Source: Brachypterus glaber (lineage: Eukaryota; Arthropoda; Insecta; Coleoptera; Kateretidae). Taken from it: 64,000 nt of DNA. How positions within the stretch are numbered: the first letter of the stretch is position 1; each line of letters opens with the position of its first letter. Both the position numbers and the translations under genes were made by a program. The notes beneath the pieces are model-generated. The model saw nothing but the letters and a program-made list of their open reading frames with translations, did not search any database and was not told the DNA's origin. Of this stretch, positions 21,601 through 33,751 are shown piece by piece. The stretch lies in the NCBI GenBank assembly GCA_958510825.1, contig OY294048.1:29973026-30037025 (forward strand), in the 5' to 3' direction.

Positions 21601-22200
21601 TTTTGGTGAACATTGGGGTGGGGCAAGGGGGCAAATGGGGAAAAACAATATTTTTTTACAAACATTTGAAAATTTCTGTATAGGGATTTTTAAGGTTGCT
21701 GAATTCAAATTTGATAATTTCAATTTTCTAACTCCATCCCCGGTGGGGTGAGGGGGTAAATATTTTTAAATGTTTTCAATGTTTATGTAAAAATTTGTAC
21801 ATAAGGGTATTTTAGGTTGCTAAAAATGAATCTTGAAATAATTTTTTTCTAAATCCACCCCATTCGGGGTGGGTGGGTGTTTTTTGTGAAAATTGGTATA
21901 TTGGGGTTTTTAAGGTTACTGAGAGTAAATCTAATAACATATTCGTGAGCAGCTACCACAAAAACTCACACAAACCAATTTCTATTACAGTGTTAATTTT
22001 ACGAATTCGGTCCGCCATATTGGATCAACCATCTTGAACTTTTAAAATCTGATAACAGATTCGTAATCAGCGACCACAAAAACTCAAACATACCAATTTC
22101 TATTACAATCAGAGGTAATTTTACTAATTCGGTCAGCCATATTGGATCCGCCATTTTGAATTTTAAAAATCTGATAACAGACTCATGATCAGGGACTCCA
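21601..22200 (+). repeat. Two diverged tandem repeat arrays
   Basis: First array (about 21601-21890): three diverged copies of about 125 bp with a G-rich block (GGTGGGGTGAGGGGGTAAAT) and TTTTNAGGTTGCTGA. Second array (about 21931-22195): two copies of about 120 bp containing AATCTGATAACAGATTCGT, CACAAAAACTCA and GCCATATTGGATC. The copies are too diverged to code for a shared protein. Confidence 0.7.
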
Positions 22201-23214
22201 AACAATTATAATGCAACTATTTTTATAGAAATACAGTCACTAGAAAAATGCGTGCTTCAAAGGGATAAATAGTATGACTTAATTTTACTATTTTGTTTTG
22301 TTATACAACGAAACACTGCTAATAAACAGTTAAAATAAAGAAAAATAAAAATAAATATACATGCGTTAAAAACAACATAGGGACACGATGGTTTTTATTT
22401 TTCCCACACACAAGTTTAGTTAGTATGCAACACATACTGACACTCGTGTAATGTCTGAATAACACGTTGTTTTTAGTAAGTGGGCTCTAAGAGTTATGTA
22501 ATGAATTTCTAAGGAAAAAATAACGACATGGAAATCAAATAGTTTCTATGTGTTTGATATTCCTATAACTGAGTAAATTTTTATATTTAAAAAACTATAT
22601 AGCTATACGCGGAGGAATATTTGAATAGTACCTACTGATGACATCATATTTTTATGAGCACTTTATGGTTTGTGTCGTGTTTTGCGGTAATAAAAAGCAC
22701 TGTTTATGGAAGCGGTCAATTTATAAAGACGGGTAAATATATTTAAATATTGTCAACAAAACAATAACATATACTTAATATTTTAATAGCTTTTTGATAG
22801 CCGAGAAACGTCTTTAGATGTTGCATTTAAGTTTTAAATGCCCAATAATATAATAAACTATTTTAATAATATGTATTTTCTCTCGTTCTATTTATGTAAT
22901 AATTAAAATAATTCTTTTTTAGAATATATAGTTTTATGTGCATGTACCTACCTAAATTTTGAAAAGTAAAACAAAAAACCTCCCCCTAAAATACTTCCAA
23001 TCCAAACTATGAATCTGAATAAATTTTCATTAATTTTCCATGACAAAAAGATGTACCCAACGCTGTCAAAATTATATTTTTTTAAGTTATATAACTTTTT
23101 CAAAATTCAACGAAATTGAAAAAAAAAATAAATATAGCCTCAGTTTTTACGCACGCAATTTTATTAATTAAAATAAAGGACAATAATGTTAAAAACAATT
23201 AGATATTTAATAAT
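22201..23214. other. AT-rich intergenic DNA
   Basis: Nothing supportable. Stops are frequent in all frames and no inverted ends or RNA promoter boxes were noticed. Confidence 0.45.
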
Positions 23215-23351
23215 CAGTACCCGGCGTATTTTCAGTTATAGTCCAGTCTTCAGGTCAATAAAAGAGCCTTTACCTGGAAATAATTCAGTGAGTTTTGATT
23301 TTCTGTTTATTGAGTAGGGTTAAAGGCCGAAAATAAAAAAAAACAATTTTT

Positions 23352-23945
23352 CTACGTGGGACTCGATTTGGAACTATATTTTTTTAACGTATTTTTCGCA
23401 AAAAGCGGACTTTTCAAAATACTTCAAGATCGGTGCATCCTAGGACAAAAAACGTTTTATATGAAAATAAAGAGGGCCAATTTTACAACATTTTTTGTTG
23501 GATGTATTTTTTTGTACGACTTATTGTTATATATAGCTAATTCACAGCACCGCCTTAAACTTTAGTTACACTGTAGGTTTTTAGATTTATAATTTCGTTT
23601 TTTTTTTATACTTAATACAATGGTGATTTTTAATCGAAAATCGGTTTACTCGAGATAACGGGGCACAAATGTGTAAAATTTAAAATTAAAAAGAAAGCGC
23701 CAGATATATTTTTTTTAATTTTTACCCCAAATATTCTAAGGGGGAATGCCTAACCGACTCAAAGGCGGTGTCGTGAATTAGCTATAAGTCGTACAAAAAA
23801 TACATGGAACAATTTTTTTTTGTAAATTTGGTCTTTATTTTTATATAGAAAGATTTTTTTCCTAGGATGCACGGATCTTGAGATATTTTGAAAAATCCGT
23901 TTTTTTGAAAAATACGTTAAAAAATTACAGTTCTAAATCAAGTTC
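23352..23945. mobile_element. Foldback nested in the hAT-like element
   Basis: Left arm 23352-23562 and right arm 23761-23945 are reverse complements with moderate divergence: GATTTNGAACT, TTTTTTAACGTATTTTTC, GTGCATCCTAGGA, then GTACGACTTAT and TAGCTAATTCAC. The spacer of about 200 bp is non-coding. Confidence 0.7.
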
Positions 23946-23993
23946 AACGTCACAAAATTGTGTTTTTTTTAATTTTCAGTAGTAATATCATAA

Positions 23994-24192
23994 GTGCATG
24001 TTGATTTATCGATAATTTTTTTACTGTATTAAAAAAATATTTTGCTTGGCAATTGTTTAAGTGCATTTTTTGTGTTACAAAATTCCGAGACGTCATGTCG
24101 AGGAATTTTGACGAAAAATGCACGAAAACAATTTCCTTAAGCAAAATATTTTTTTATATACAGTAAAAAAATATGTATAATTCAACATGCAC
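23994..24192. repeat. 199-bp hairpin-forming palindrome
   Basis: GTGCATGTTGA at the left is matched by TCAACATGCAC at the right, and pairing continues nearly to the centre (TTTTTTTACTGTAT, AAAATATTTTGCTT, AGTGCATTTTT, AATTCC). GACGTC lies near the apex (24091-24096). It is a MITE-like foldback without coding capacity. Confidence 0.8.
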
Positions 24193-25175
24193 GAATGGTA
24201 TTTTGAAAGACTTTCACAAACAGAATAAGGAAGTACATAATTTTACAATGTTTTATGTTGTTTCATATTTAAATTCAAAATTTAAGAACTTAACAACAAT
24301 ATTACTTTACAACTATAATTAAAATTTTAAATCTCAAATTTGCCACGCTTTTTAAATCCACGATGTTCACTTGTTCGCGAATGTTGCCAATTCTAATCTT
24401 GGCTCGAGGGATATTTTATGCTTGAGGTTATTCCAATAAAATAGTTGTTATCACATATATTAGCATTTAAATAAAGGTCATTGCTGTTTTTGTTTAAAAA
24501 GTTTAGTTTTCAACTGAAAATAAATAAAATAACGGGTCTTTCCACCCGTAAAAAAACAATTTCCTATCGGTTTCTAATAAACTTTGGCAACGCTGTCTGG
24601 TACCAGCGCAGTCATTTAATGTTTTGATTTCCGTAATTCTTTACTGAAAATATATTTTTAATAAATAAGTGTTTAAAATAGTTTTTAGTGGCCTGTTTTT
24701 AATACCAAGATTCAGTTAAATAAATTAAAATTTATGAATATCAGTGATTTAAAGCTTTTAATATGGAAAGTGCATAAAATATAATATATTATCTGAAATT
24801 AATTAGGGTTTATACCTCGGATGTTTTGGTAATAAAAGCATTTATATTTCTTATCAATAAAAATAAATCAACTAAAGGTAAGCTTCACAAATTAAAAACA
24901 CATTTGGAAAAATATAACATTTATTAAGATGTCAGTAACCAACAGTTTCTTGTTTCCATAGTACCCAAGTGAAAATTACATTGTGCAAAAATTATCAGAT
25001 TCATTTTGATCTGATTGGTCAAGAAACTAAAAATGCAAGGTTTTGATTGGCCTATATATTGTTTGTAAAATAGTCGGCCCTAAACCCTACCCAGTAAACC
25101 GAAAATCAAAACTCCCTGAATTATTTCCAGGTAAAGGCTCTTCCAACTGGAAATACGCCGGGTACTGTTAATAAT

Positions 25176-27236
25176 AGATAATGTGACACATTGTGTAAGT
25201 TATATAAAAGCAATATTAAATTTAAAAGACTGTTCTTTATGTTCTATATTTATAGATAATTTTCTTAAGGTCGATCATTCATAATTTGAATTTACCTATC
25301 AATCGTCTCTAATTATATACATATAGTCAACATTTAATGACAGGAATCCAGTAGGAATATATTTGAATACATTCAAGTAAAATTCCAGTAGAGGTAATGT
25401 TTTAATGATATATAATTAGAGAAAAACTTCAGTGGCAGCAAACCAGCAATAGGAGTGCCCCGTTATTAAGAAATATAATTATTTGAAACCTTACCTATCT
25501 ACCTATTTTTTTTATCGTAAATAAATTTGAAAAGAGTAGTAATTATCCTAAAGAAAGGTAGGTACTTTCAACATATGATCAGTAATCATTGATTACTGGC
25601 GTTAACTATAATATTTCTGATTAAAAATAGTACAAGGTGATTCGAATTTAACTCACCAAGCTCAAAAATTTTTTTTGTTTATCTTATGTCTGCTCTCGAA
25701 ATGCTGTCATTTCAGAGAAGACCACAGTAGACCAAAAGGTGATTTCTGTAAATTTTCTATGATAAATTAAGTGGATAACTAGTAAACTAGTTGTAAATTT
25801 TAACTTGTTATAGTATTTCACACATCACATACATCTTGCTAGACAAATTAAAGTGTCATTCCTTAAATTTCAAAATGAAAACAAATTGAAATAAATTAAA
25901 TTATAAACGATGTTTTATGTGGGTGTAAAATTATGTTAACTGCTTCTTATTTCTAAAATGTTAGTTAAATGGTAAGAATTTAGAAACATTTAAAATCTGA
26001 GTACTATAAAATTTATTTTATTCCTTATTTATTGTTTTTATGTCTCTGTTTTTAGTTTTAGATGAAACTTGCTAAACTTAGAATACCAAATGAGTTTTCT
26101 TACCGAAACATAAAACTAGCATAAAGTTTTTAAAAGTAGTTAAACCTTGAAAATAAACATTTTATGTAAGTGCCAGAATATATTTTATTATATTTTCATA
26201 GAAAGATTTTTAAAAATAATACACGATTTTTTGAAAAGGATAGCAATGTATGCATCCATGCACATAATTGGTATATTCGTGCAATTTAAAAATGGCGTTT
26301 TTGCATTTTGTTTTATTAATTTTGGAGTTAAAACAATCTAGTTACCTTAAAGAGATATATTGTATTTTAAATAATTTTTCTGGTTATTACAGCCAAAATC
26401 TTTTTGGCTGGAATAATTACATAACCTGTCACAGAGTAAATCATGCTTCTCGGGATTTTATTTTATTTACTTTCAAAATTCAAGTAGATGATCAGATTAG
26501 TTCCACATTGTTAAAAGAAATGTGATTATGGTTCAGCTCACAAATCTGACAAGCTTACCTTACACTTTACAATATTACATACATGAAATTATTATATGTT
26601 AAGTACCTATTGTTTATAAAAATACAAAATGCAATCAAATGGATATGTATATATACATATATAAGTACTTACTATCTGTTCTAGTTTTAGAAGAGATCGC
26701 GTTTCAATAAACCGTTCGTTAACGTTTCAAATGTAAAAATACAATTGAAAATCCATCAGCGAGATGCTATCTAAAATAAAAAATAAGCTAAGTTAGATAG
26801 TTTGTAAGCCCAAAAGCAAAAGCGACGTTAGGAATTTTATGGTAGGGGGAACAAACAAATTTCAACTAAAGATTAAGGAATTTACCAACTGTTTATATTT
26901 TGATGCTAGAAAAAAAGGTCATCACTTCTGAAAAAAGCTTTACTCCTGGCGAAAATTTTCAATAGAATAAAAAAACGTCATCTCCTCCGCAAATTTCTCA
27001 TTGTATCGCTCAATATTTCCAACTAATAAATTTAATGGTTGGGGATGGAAAAATAATATAGAATAAACTAAAAATACATTTATTTATAAAAATATATTAC
27101 AAAAAATAATATACATAGTAACGTTAATTATTCAATTTTCCAGCAAATATGTATAATAAAATGTACTATATTATTAATACATTGTATATAGTTGTTGATA
27201 TCTTATACAAACTCCAATTAATGTTTGGTTTACCCA
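25176..27236. other. AT-rich intergenic DNA with one small inverted repeat
   Basis: A 117-bp inverted repeat lies at 25306-25422 with 14-bp perfect ends TCTCTAATTATATA. Otherwise nothing supportable; open stretches at 26147-26341 and 26268-26525 have no motif. Confidence 0.4.
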
Positions 27237-27351
27237 CTCATCAACACTAAACTAACTAAGAATTTGACCAAGGAAATAACAAAATTATTTGACAAATTTA
27301 ATTTCAATGGTTAAGTTCTTAGTTTAGGTTTAATAATTGGGTAAATTAACC
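27237..27351. mobile_element. MITE, TTTACCCA family, copy 1
   Basis: Inverted ends GGTTTACCCA...ACACTAAACTAACTAAGAA and the reverse complement at the right (TTCTTAGTTTAGGTTTAATA then TTGGGTAAATTAACC). It is the same family as 30021-30141: both carry TTTACCCA and ACTAAGAATTT at the same spacing. Confidence 0.7.
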
Positions 27352-27710
27352 TTAATGATCTAACTTAGTTTAAAAGTGACTGCATTGGAATAATTAATAT
27401 GAGTTTGAAAATCAACTTTAAGTAACATGGCGATATTATGGTAAAACTATTCGTTTGTTGATTAAAATAATTATATAACATAAAAATCAAACACTTTATT
27501 TTCAAACGCGTAAGACAAAGTGCAACAATGATGGAAAATGGCGTAGCTATAGACAAAAATGAGGCCACAAAAGATTGGTTTTATCATAATCAGACCCCGG
27601 AATAAATAGGACATCGGTTGTATATACCAGTACCGGGTTTAAAATTATTGGCATTTTATAATATTTTGTTAACTGAATTATTATTGCAACAAGTATGCTG
27701 TAAATTGTTT
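27352..27710. other. Spacer without features
   Basis: No gene or repeat boundary is visible. The open stretch 27365-27568 minus has no motif. Confidence 0.4.
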
Positions 27711-27844
27711 GGCGAACGCTCAAGTATTACGTAACCCAAATTTTGATCATTTTGGACCCCCACCCCCCCTGTAACGCTATTTTCCTATACTCCAAAATGA
27801 CCCACACCCCCCCTAGGAGCGTTACGTAATACTTGAACGTTCCC
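27711..27844. mobile_element. MITE, GTTCAAGTATTACGTAA family
   Basis: The left GAACGCTCAAGTATTACGTA and right (reverse complement) GGGAACGTTCAAGTATTACG are inverted ends of the same family as 14316-14464 and 62515-62755. CCCACCCCCCCTG-type runs lie on both inner sides. The left tip is altered (GGCGAACG for GGGAACG), and no TTA duplication remains. Confidence 0.7.
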
Positions 27845-27991
27845 TAGTGTAGTTTTACAATGTTATTAAAAAATTATCTGATAATGTGAATAACTATTTT
27901 ATCTTTTATTTTTAAAATTAAACATTAAATATTTATAACATTTATAATATTATAATATTTATAACATTAATAATATTTATAATATGTATAA

Positions 27992-28199
27992 GGGGCTGAT
28001 AAAATATTACGTAATTGAAATATTACGTAATTGATTATATATAAAGTATGCTTTGGTGTATCGTTTTCTATATGGTAGAAAATGATTCTATCCTTTTCTA
28101 TAGTATTCTATATGGAAAAGAATCGTATTGATACCGATTAAAAATCTTATCGGAATCTAAGTATATGGTCGTACGTAATTTTTTATACACATCGGCTCT
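27992..28199. mobile_element. Probable relative of the TTACGTAA MITEs
   Basis: Left end GGGGCTGATAAAATATTACG and then TAATTG; the right end in reverse complement reads GAGAGCCGATGTGTATAAAA and then AATTACGTAC. The match is imperfect and the interior is AT-rich with a repeated TTTTCTATA motif. No clean target duplication. Confidence 0.35.
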
Positions 28200-29312
28200 C
28201 GATGTTCAACTTTTTTCTTCACAATAATTCATTATCTTTTTTGTCACTGTTTTTATTATTTTTTGTCGATATTTAGTAAAGTATTTATACAAATTGCATT
28301 AGTTTTATTGTTACATTGTGTAGTGTTTAAATGAAAACAAGCAATGAATAGAATAAAAACAGTGTTGTTAAATTATAATTTAATAAAAAATCCTTCTTTA
28401 ATTCATTTAAGTTAGCATTTTTCTAAAATATATTACATATTATGCAATAAAACATATTAGTAAACATTAGTTACCAAGATAAAAAAATATCAACTATATT
28501 TCCATATTGATACGCCTTCGATGCTGTTTTTGATTTGTCCTATTTCTTCGGGGATCTGATCATAATTTAAAATTAACACTACAAGTCTTGTAGTGTCGGT
28601 TCTGAATGAAAGCTTAAAGAAACTCAAAAGTAATAATTAAAAATTTAGATTTAAACGATTTGGAAAAGGGGCTGTTTAATAAATTTTCTTTAATTATTTT
28701 GTATTTTAGCAAGCCATATCTCCAATTGGACGGTAAGCTATTTGTAACACACCCAAATTGACCTAGTGCTTATATTTCCGTTATTGTTATAAATCGTAAA
28801 CGCACTCGATACTTCAAAGTGCAGCAGCATGAAAACATATTGCTTGGATTAAACGATACGTATAGTGCATCTAGTTCATTATTATATGGTTTCCAACTTC
28901 TATAGGCGATAAATAATAAAAAAAATACCGGGTGACACAGAAAGTATTGCCTAAGATTTTTTTGCACTACTATAAGAATAAATTTTCAGGGCTTAAAGGC
29001 TTATTAGTTTTAGCCATAAAATTCCCCATTTTAATTTTTAGTTGAACCTTGAATATTTGCTTAAATTTTTCGCTGTTTTCAATTATAATTATGTATCACA
29101 AGTCGATATTTGCACACCATGAGGGCCACACCATATTTGTATCATGACGTCCATAATGGAATATTTTTGAAACTTGACTTTTTAAATGGGTTATTAGAAT
29201 GCTAGTAATTTACTGTTTATGTGAAACTAATTTTTTTTGTTTTTTTTTCTTTTGTAGAAATAGCGCCATTTTTTTAATTATTAACTTTATAAAATTATTT
29301 AGTGCGATACTA
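28200..29312. other. AT-rich intergenic DNA
   Basis: No feature could be supported. GGGTGACACAGAAAG at about 28931 resembles a mariner-type terminus, but no partner end was found. Confidence 0.4.
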
Positions 29313-29344
29313 CTAAGTGACAAGAGTATACTCTTGTCACTTAG
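29313..29344. repeat. Perfect 32-bp palindrome
   Basis: CTAAGTGACAAGAGTA is followed directly by its exact reverse complement, with no loop. The flanks do not extend the symmetry. Confidence 0.9.
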
Positions 29345-30020
29345 AATTTTTCATTAATCACTTATGGATTATCTAGACGGCTCCATATATTTTTTTATAG
29401 TCAATAAGTGATCCAAATTTATTTCAGTAAATAAAGTGATAATTAAAAAACAATATTATTTCATCAAAATAATAAATTGGTAGAGTTTTGTCAAGTAGAA
29501 ATCTTTAATAGTCAAAAATATTTTAGGACTAACGCGGCCAATGAACTTCTCCACACCGAAAAATTATACATATTAAAACCAACATAAAAAATGTACAGGC
29601 ATCTGTAAATCCTAACTAATGTTTTAAATATTTTTGACAAGAATTATAAAATTAACACAAATAATTATTATAATGAAATTTACATAAATATATTTATGTA
29701 GGAACCATCTTAAATCTTAAAACTGTTATAGTAACTAAGTTGTTTATTGTTTCAGAATGACAGTACACCTAACCTTAGTTTTAAAAAATGACAGTATGTC
29801 AACCATATTTAAAAAAACATACGACACGATTTACGCAACTTTAATCTTAATTATTTTTTTATTTAGCAAGGATCTTTGCTGAAGCAACATTTAATGGCTC
29901 GCTGGTATTCTATCAAAATTTACTGCGAAGAAAGAAGTAGATGCTTTTAACCTTTCATTTAAGACAACAATATTTTCATCGGATTTACCGCTTGATATTG
30001 CTAAATAAAATTGCATACCT
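29345..30020. other. AT-rich intergenic DNA
   Basis: Nothing supportable. TTTTAGGACTAACGCG (about 29520) recurs in variant form near 30365 and 30450, for an unknown reason. Confidence 0.4.
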
Positions 30021-30141
30021 AAGGTTTGTTTACCCAATAATTAACACTAACTGACTAAGAATTTAAGCAATAAAATGAAATGTGACAAATAAATCTGACA
30101 TTTACTTAAATTCTTAGTCTAATCATTATTGGGTAAGCCTT
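30021..30141. mobile_element. MITE, TTTACCCA family, copy 2
   Basis: Ends AAGG...TTTACCCAATAATTAACACT and the reverse complement ATTATTGGGTAAGCCTT, with ACTAAGAATTTAA paired in the arms. It is the same family as 27237-27351. Confidence 0.75.
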
Positions 30142-30552
30142 ATAGTAGGTTGTTTTAGAGCTAATGGTAATTTGTTAAAAAAAATAGCCTGTAAAAATTA
30201 AATTGATTTTGCTAGATCATGTTGTTTCTTTTTATTGTGCCTTACAAATTGGGCGTGTATAGCTAACTTCATCACTGGGTGCAGATAACGTAGGAAAGAT
30301 TTCATTTCTAGTTACACCAGTTGATTCATAGATTAAAAGATTTGCGATATTCCATAAGATGGATTAGGACTAATGCGTTACCCCTAATCCTAAAAATAAC
30401 AGAAGTCCATTCTCAGTTGCTATCCTCTCCGTGCATTTAGAGTCGGTTTTAGGACCAACGCGTCGCAAAATAACACCTTAATACCATCGTATTTTGTATT
30501 TTTCCCATTTTACCATAATAATTTGCTTTTGTGCACATATTAATGATCCGTA

Positions 30553-30660
30553 ATGGCCTGTCTCGGTGGTGTAGGGTGAACAACTTTCGATTTGTAATTC
30601 CGAGGACGCGGATTCAAATCCGAAGGGTAAGTTCAACCTGTTAAATTAATTAAATTAAGT
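30553..30660 (+). mobile_element. tRNA-like SINE head
   Basis: GGCCTGTCTCGGTGGTGTAG is followed by a box-B-like GGATTCAAATCC (30610-30621). The box A position TGGTGTAGGGT (30567-30577) departs from consensus at its last base, and box B has A for the first G. The spacing of about 45 nt is right for a tRNA-derived promoter. The body after about 30630 is AT-rich and its end is unclear. It is probably an old, degraded SINE or the head of one. Confidence 0.5.
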
Positions 30661-31379
30661 TAAAATTAATAGAAAATTGCCATGGTAAAATAGATAATAA
30701 AACCATATAATGCAAGATGATCGAGGACAAAAAAATGTATGGGATTTAGTGCTAAACACGCAAAATAATACGATTTTGCGCACATAGATATATAAAAAAT
30801 ACTTTCTCAAAATTTTAGCCCCTAAAATGGTCCGAATTTTTTTTTTTGATTTTTTTTTTTTTAATAAAACTAATAGATATAATAATAATAATGTGTTTTG
30901 ACGATTTTTTATTTATTTATATACTTTATATTATATTTAAATTTAAATTTAAATAAAACATACATTTATATTTAAATAACACCTAGAATCAGTTTTTTAT
31001 CATTTTATTTAATATATTTTTTTAACAAAACAAAACAAAAATGTATTTTTGTCATTCAGCCCTAAGTTTCCGATTAATGATTATGTTCTTCTTTGTTTGC
31101 AAAATATGGACGGGTTTATGGAAATATGCTAAACTATAAACTAGTATCTGAGTCCAATAAAATTTCTCCAGTATTTATCTGCTAAAAATCCTATTCAAAA
31201 GTGTGTCGATCACATGTTCTTTCTGTATTTTCTAATAAAAATACAACCGTGCCCTCACAACTTGGAAGCATGAACTTCTTGAAGTTGCAGCCTTCCTTGT
31301 CGGTCCCGTAGCATTAGAAGATGAGGCTGCGTTAAATAGTATCTAGCGTAGGATGATCATTAGGCCTGGTGCAGTTTTA
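30661..31379. other. AT-rich intergenic DNA
   Basis: No gene supported. The stretch 31240-31380 is GC-richer than its surroundings but is broken in all frames. Confidence 0.35.
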
Positions 31380-31445
31380 CAAAGTATGATTTAGAGCCAA
31401 GGTAGGTGAACTAGTCCAACTACGGAAAGTCTATATATCCGCCTC
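31380..31445 (-). pseudogene. Possible LINE reverse transcriptase scrap
   Basis: On the minus strand one frame reads LVVD, a stop, then FTYLGS, like the VVDxFTYLGS segment downstream of the catalytic motif in many insect LINE reverse transcriptases. Only about 20 residues match and the surroundings do not continue convincingly. Treat as a hint. Confidence 0.25.
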
Positions 31446-31511
31446 GGGTGCGCTTGTAATAGTCGGCGTCATGGGAGGCCATGAGTTTGCTATATGTACG
31501 ACGTAGGTATA

Positions 31512-32488
31512 CAGGGTTATTCTTTTAAATAGTAACTTTTGAACGAAATGAGATATAAACTTCAAAGTTACAATATGAATATTATACAATAAAAACTATT
31601 ATTTTCATATTTTTTAATTTTTTATTCGGTAAGGCGACGCCAGGACGGAAATGGGGGACAATATTTTAAATGGAACTCTAGGTCTTGTGATACGTCATTT
31701 AAAAATTATATATTCAACTATGTAACTATTTATTTTGTAATGATTTTTTTTTAGATATTTTTTTCTTCAAAATTATTCAAATTTTTAATATATAGTGCAT
31801 GAATATTGAAAATTTTACATGCAAATGATAAAAAATTAGTCTTTACATGATAATACATCATGTATTAACTATTTTGTCCTTTTTGTGTAAAATTTCCAAA
31901 ATAATTTTTAAAAAATATTGAAAATTTCATTAATTTTGAAGAAAAAAAAATCTTCAAAAAAAGTATTAAAAAATAAATAGTTACATGGTTAAATAGAGAA
32001 TTTTAACCTCTTTAAAATGACGTATCACAAGACCTAGGGTGCCATTTAAAATATTGCCCCCCTGGCGCCGCCTTACCGAATAAAAAATTAAAAAATATGA
32101 CAAATAATATTGAAAATTTTACATGCAAATAATAAATAATTAGTCTTAGCATGATAATACACCATGTATTAACTATTTTGTCCTTTTTGTGTAAAATTCC
32201 CAAAATAATTTAAAAAAAAATATTTAAATTTTCATCAATTTTGAAGAAAAAAAATCTTCAAAAAAAATATTAATAAATAAATAGTTACATGGTTAAATAG
32301 AGAATTTTAAGCTCTTTAAAATGACGTATCACAAGACCTAGGGTGCCATTTAAAATATTCTCCCTCACTGCCCCCCTGGCGCTGCCTTACAGAATAAAAA
32401 ATATGACAAATAATAGTTTTTATTTAAAGTTTGTATCTCATTCCTCTCAAAAGTTACGGATGGTGTACTCTTTAAAAGAATAACCCTG
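31512..32488. mobile_element. Mariner-type foldback, 977 bp, TA duplication
   Basis: The ends CAGGGTTATTCTTTTAAA and the exact reverse complement lie between TA dinucleotides (31510-31511, 32489-32490), the Tc1/mariner target pattern. The halves are inverted copies (GGTCTTGTGATACGTCATTT at the left, AAATGACGTATCACAAGACC at the right). The right arm is present twice in tandem with a 304-bp period (about 31802-32105 and 32106-32409). No transposase. A related terminus (CAGGGTTATTCATGTAAATG) stands at 42834. Confidence 0.75.
31802..32409 (+). repeat. 304-bp tandem duplication in the foldback arm
   Basis: Both copies start AATATTGAAAATTTTACATG and end with a GGCG(C/T)(C/T)GCCTTAC(C/A)GAATAAA block. 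They differ by scattered substitutions and small indels. Confidence 0.8.
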
Positions 32489-32550
32489 TATGATAGTATA
32501 GTTTACTTGGAGTACTTACTAGATCTTAGGGAGCATCTTGTCTAACTACT

Positions 32551-32607
32551 TGCCCAACCTAGAACAAAATGACAATGACTTGAAAATTTGGATAATATCC
32601 ATTGGAT
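32551..32607 (+). repeat. 57-bp repeat left of the 2.1-kb insertion
   Basis: TGCCCAACCTAGAACAAAAT through CCATTGGAT, repeated at 35052-35108 with one base change. At 35108 the sequence runs straight on into the 403-bp unit. Here it is cut after GGAT by the insertion that begins at 32608. Confidence 0.85.
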
Positions 32608-33751
32608 TGTACCGTAATTAATACGTTCACTGCCAACGGCTAGTTTTGACAGCGGAGCAATGGGTATGGGCAAGGGAAAAATAGAAAGAATTGATTAATG
32701 TTGTTAGGGGCGCCAGTTACTTTAGCTTTTACTCCTTTAGGTAAGTAACAACCTAGTGTAAATACTTAAGCTTTTCAGTTTGAGAAAATATAACCCCTAA
32801 ATAAAATAAGATAATTCATTTGAGAAATTTATTATAAATAAACTTAATGAAAGCACATCAAGTAATGTATTAATATATATAAAAAATATGTGTAATTATA
32901 TTAAGATATAATTAAAGAAATCTTAATAAAAATTACTAAATTCAGAAATCATTCGACTTAAATGTATAAAGAAAACATGAAGTTCAGCAAGCACCAAGAA
33001 ATGTATGTAAACAACAATCATTTCTTGCAGTGTATAAAAGTCATGCTTAAATTAGAAATCATTTAATCAAAAGTATGATATTTAATAATTAATAAATGAG
33101 ATTAAATGTTTTAAAAAAAATAAGTACCTAAAAATGAACAAAAGCCAGAAGGGCATATAGTATTAATCAATACTATATCAGATCTGATAAAGTTTACAGT
33201 TATAAGAATATTGAAATAAAAGAATTTAAAAATATGAAATATTGCTTTCAAAAGTTTTCAGAAAGAGTACTTAGCTGGTTTCTGCAAAATCCATGAGGTA
33301 TGAATTCCATCGTCTCCATCTGTGCAAGTCTCCCCTATGCTGATGAATTCATTTCTCAAATGAAAGAAGAAAAAAAAAATATAGGCTGTCCCATCTACTT
33401 TGGAAAAATTATCTTCCAGGATAAAATGTACGATTGAAAATGTTGTCCGGGATTAAATATGCTTTTGAAAATTATGTCCAATATAAAATTGTCTGCTAGA
33501 CGGTTATATAGAATTTATCTATGCCGAAAAATACAGAACCATGTTCCAACAGAACATCACTCCATGCGGAGAACTTGTATATCAAATATACCAAAATAAA
33601 CTTCAACTTAAATTAATATAATTCCATATTAATGGTATAGAAATGGTAATTAATTAATGGTCTAGTGATTGTGCTTAATTAATGGTGCTAAAACAATAAT
33701 TATATCTCAGAAATATTCTAAGAAACAGAAAAACTTAACTTACATGTCATT

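Larger units (their letters stand above)
23215..25167. mobile_element. hAT-like non-autonomous element, 1953 bp
   Basis: Terminal inverted repeats start CAGTACCCGGCGTATTT and extend about 110 bp, including AGAGCCTTTACCTGGAAATA, ATTCAG and AGTTTTGATTTTC on both sides. An exact 8-bp target duplication TTAATAAT flanks it (23207-23214 and 25168-25175). The CAG start and 8-bp duplication point to hAT. No transposase frame remains. The interior holds a foldback (about 23352-23945) and a 199-bp palindrome (23994-24192), so it is either a deletion derivative filled by later insertions or a long MITE. Confidence 0.8.

Noticed and set aside
33255..33300. Possible 12-codon micro-exon (TTTTCAG before, GAG/GTATGA after) near 33260-33295 plus
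   Set aside because: The borders look good, but so short an exon cannot be judged by eye and no partner exons in frame were found.
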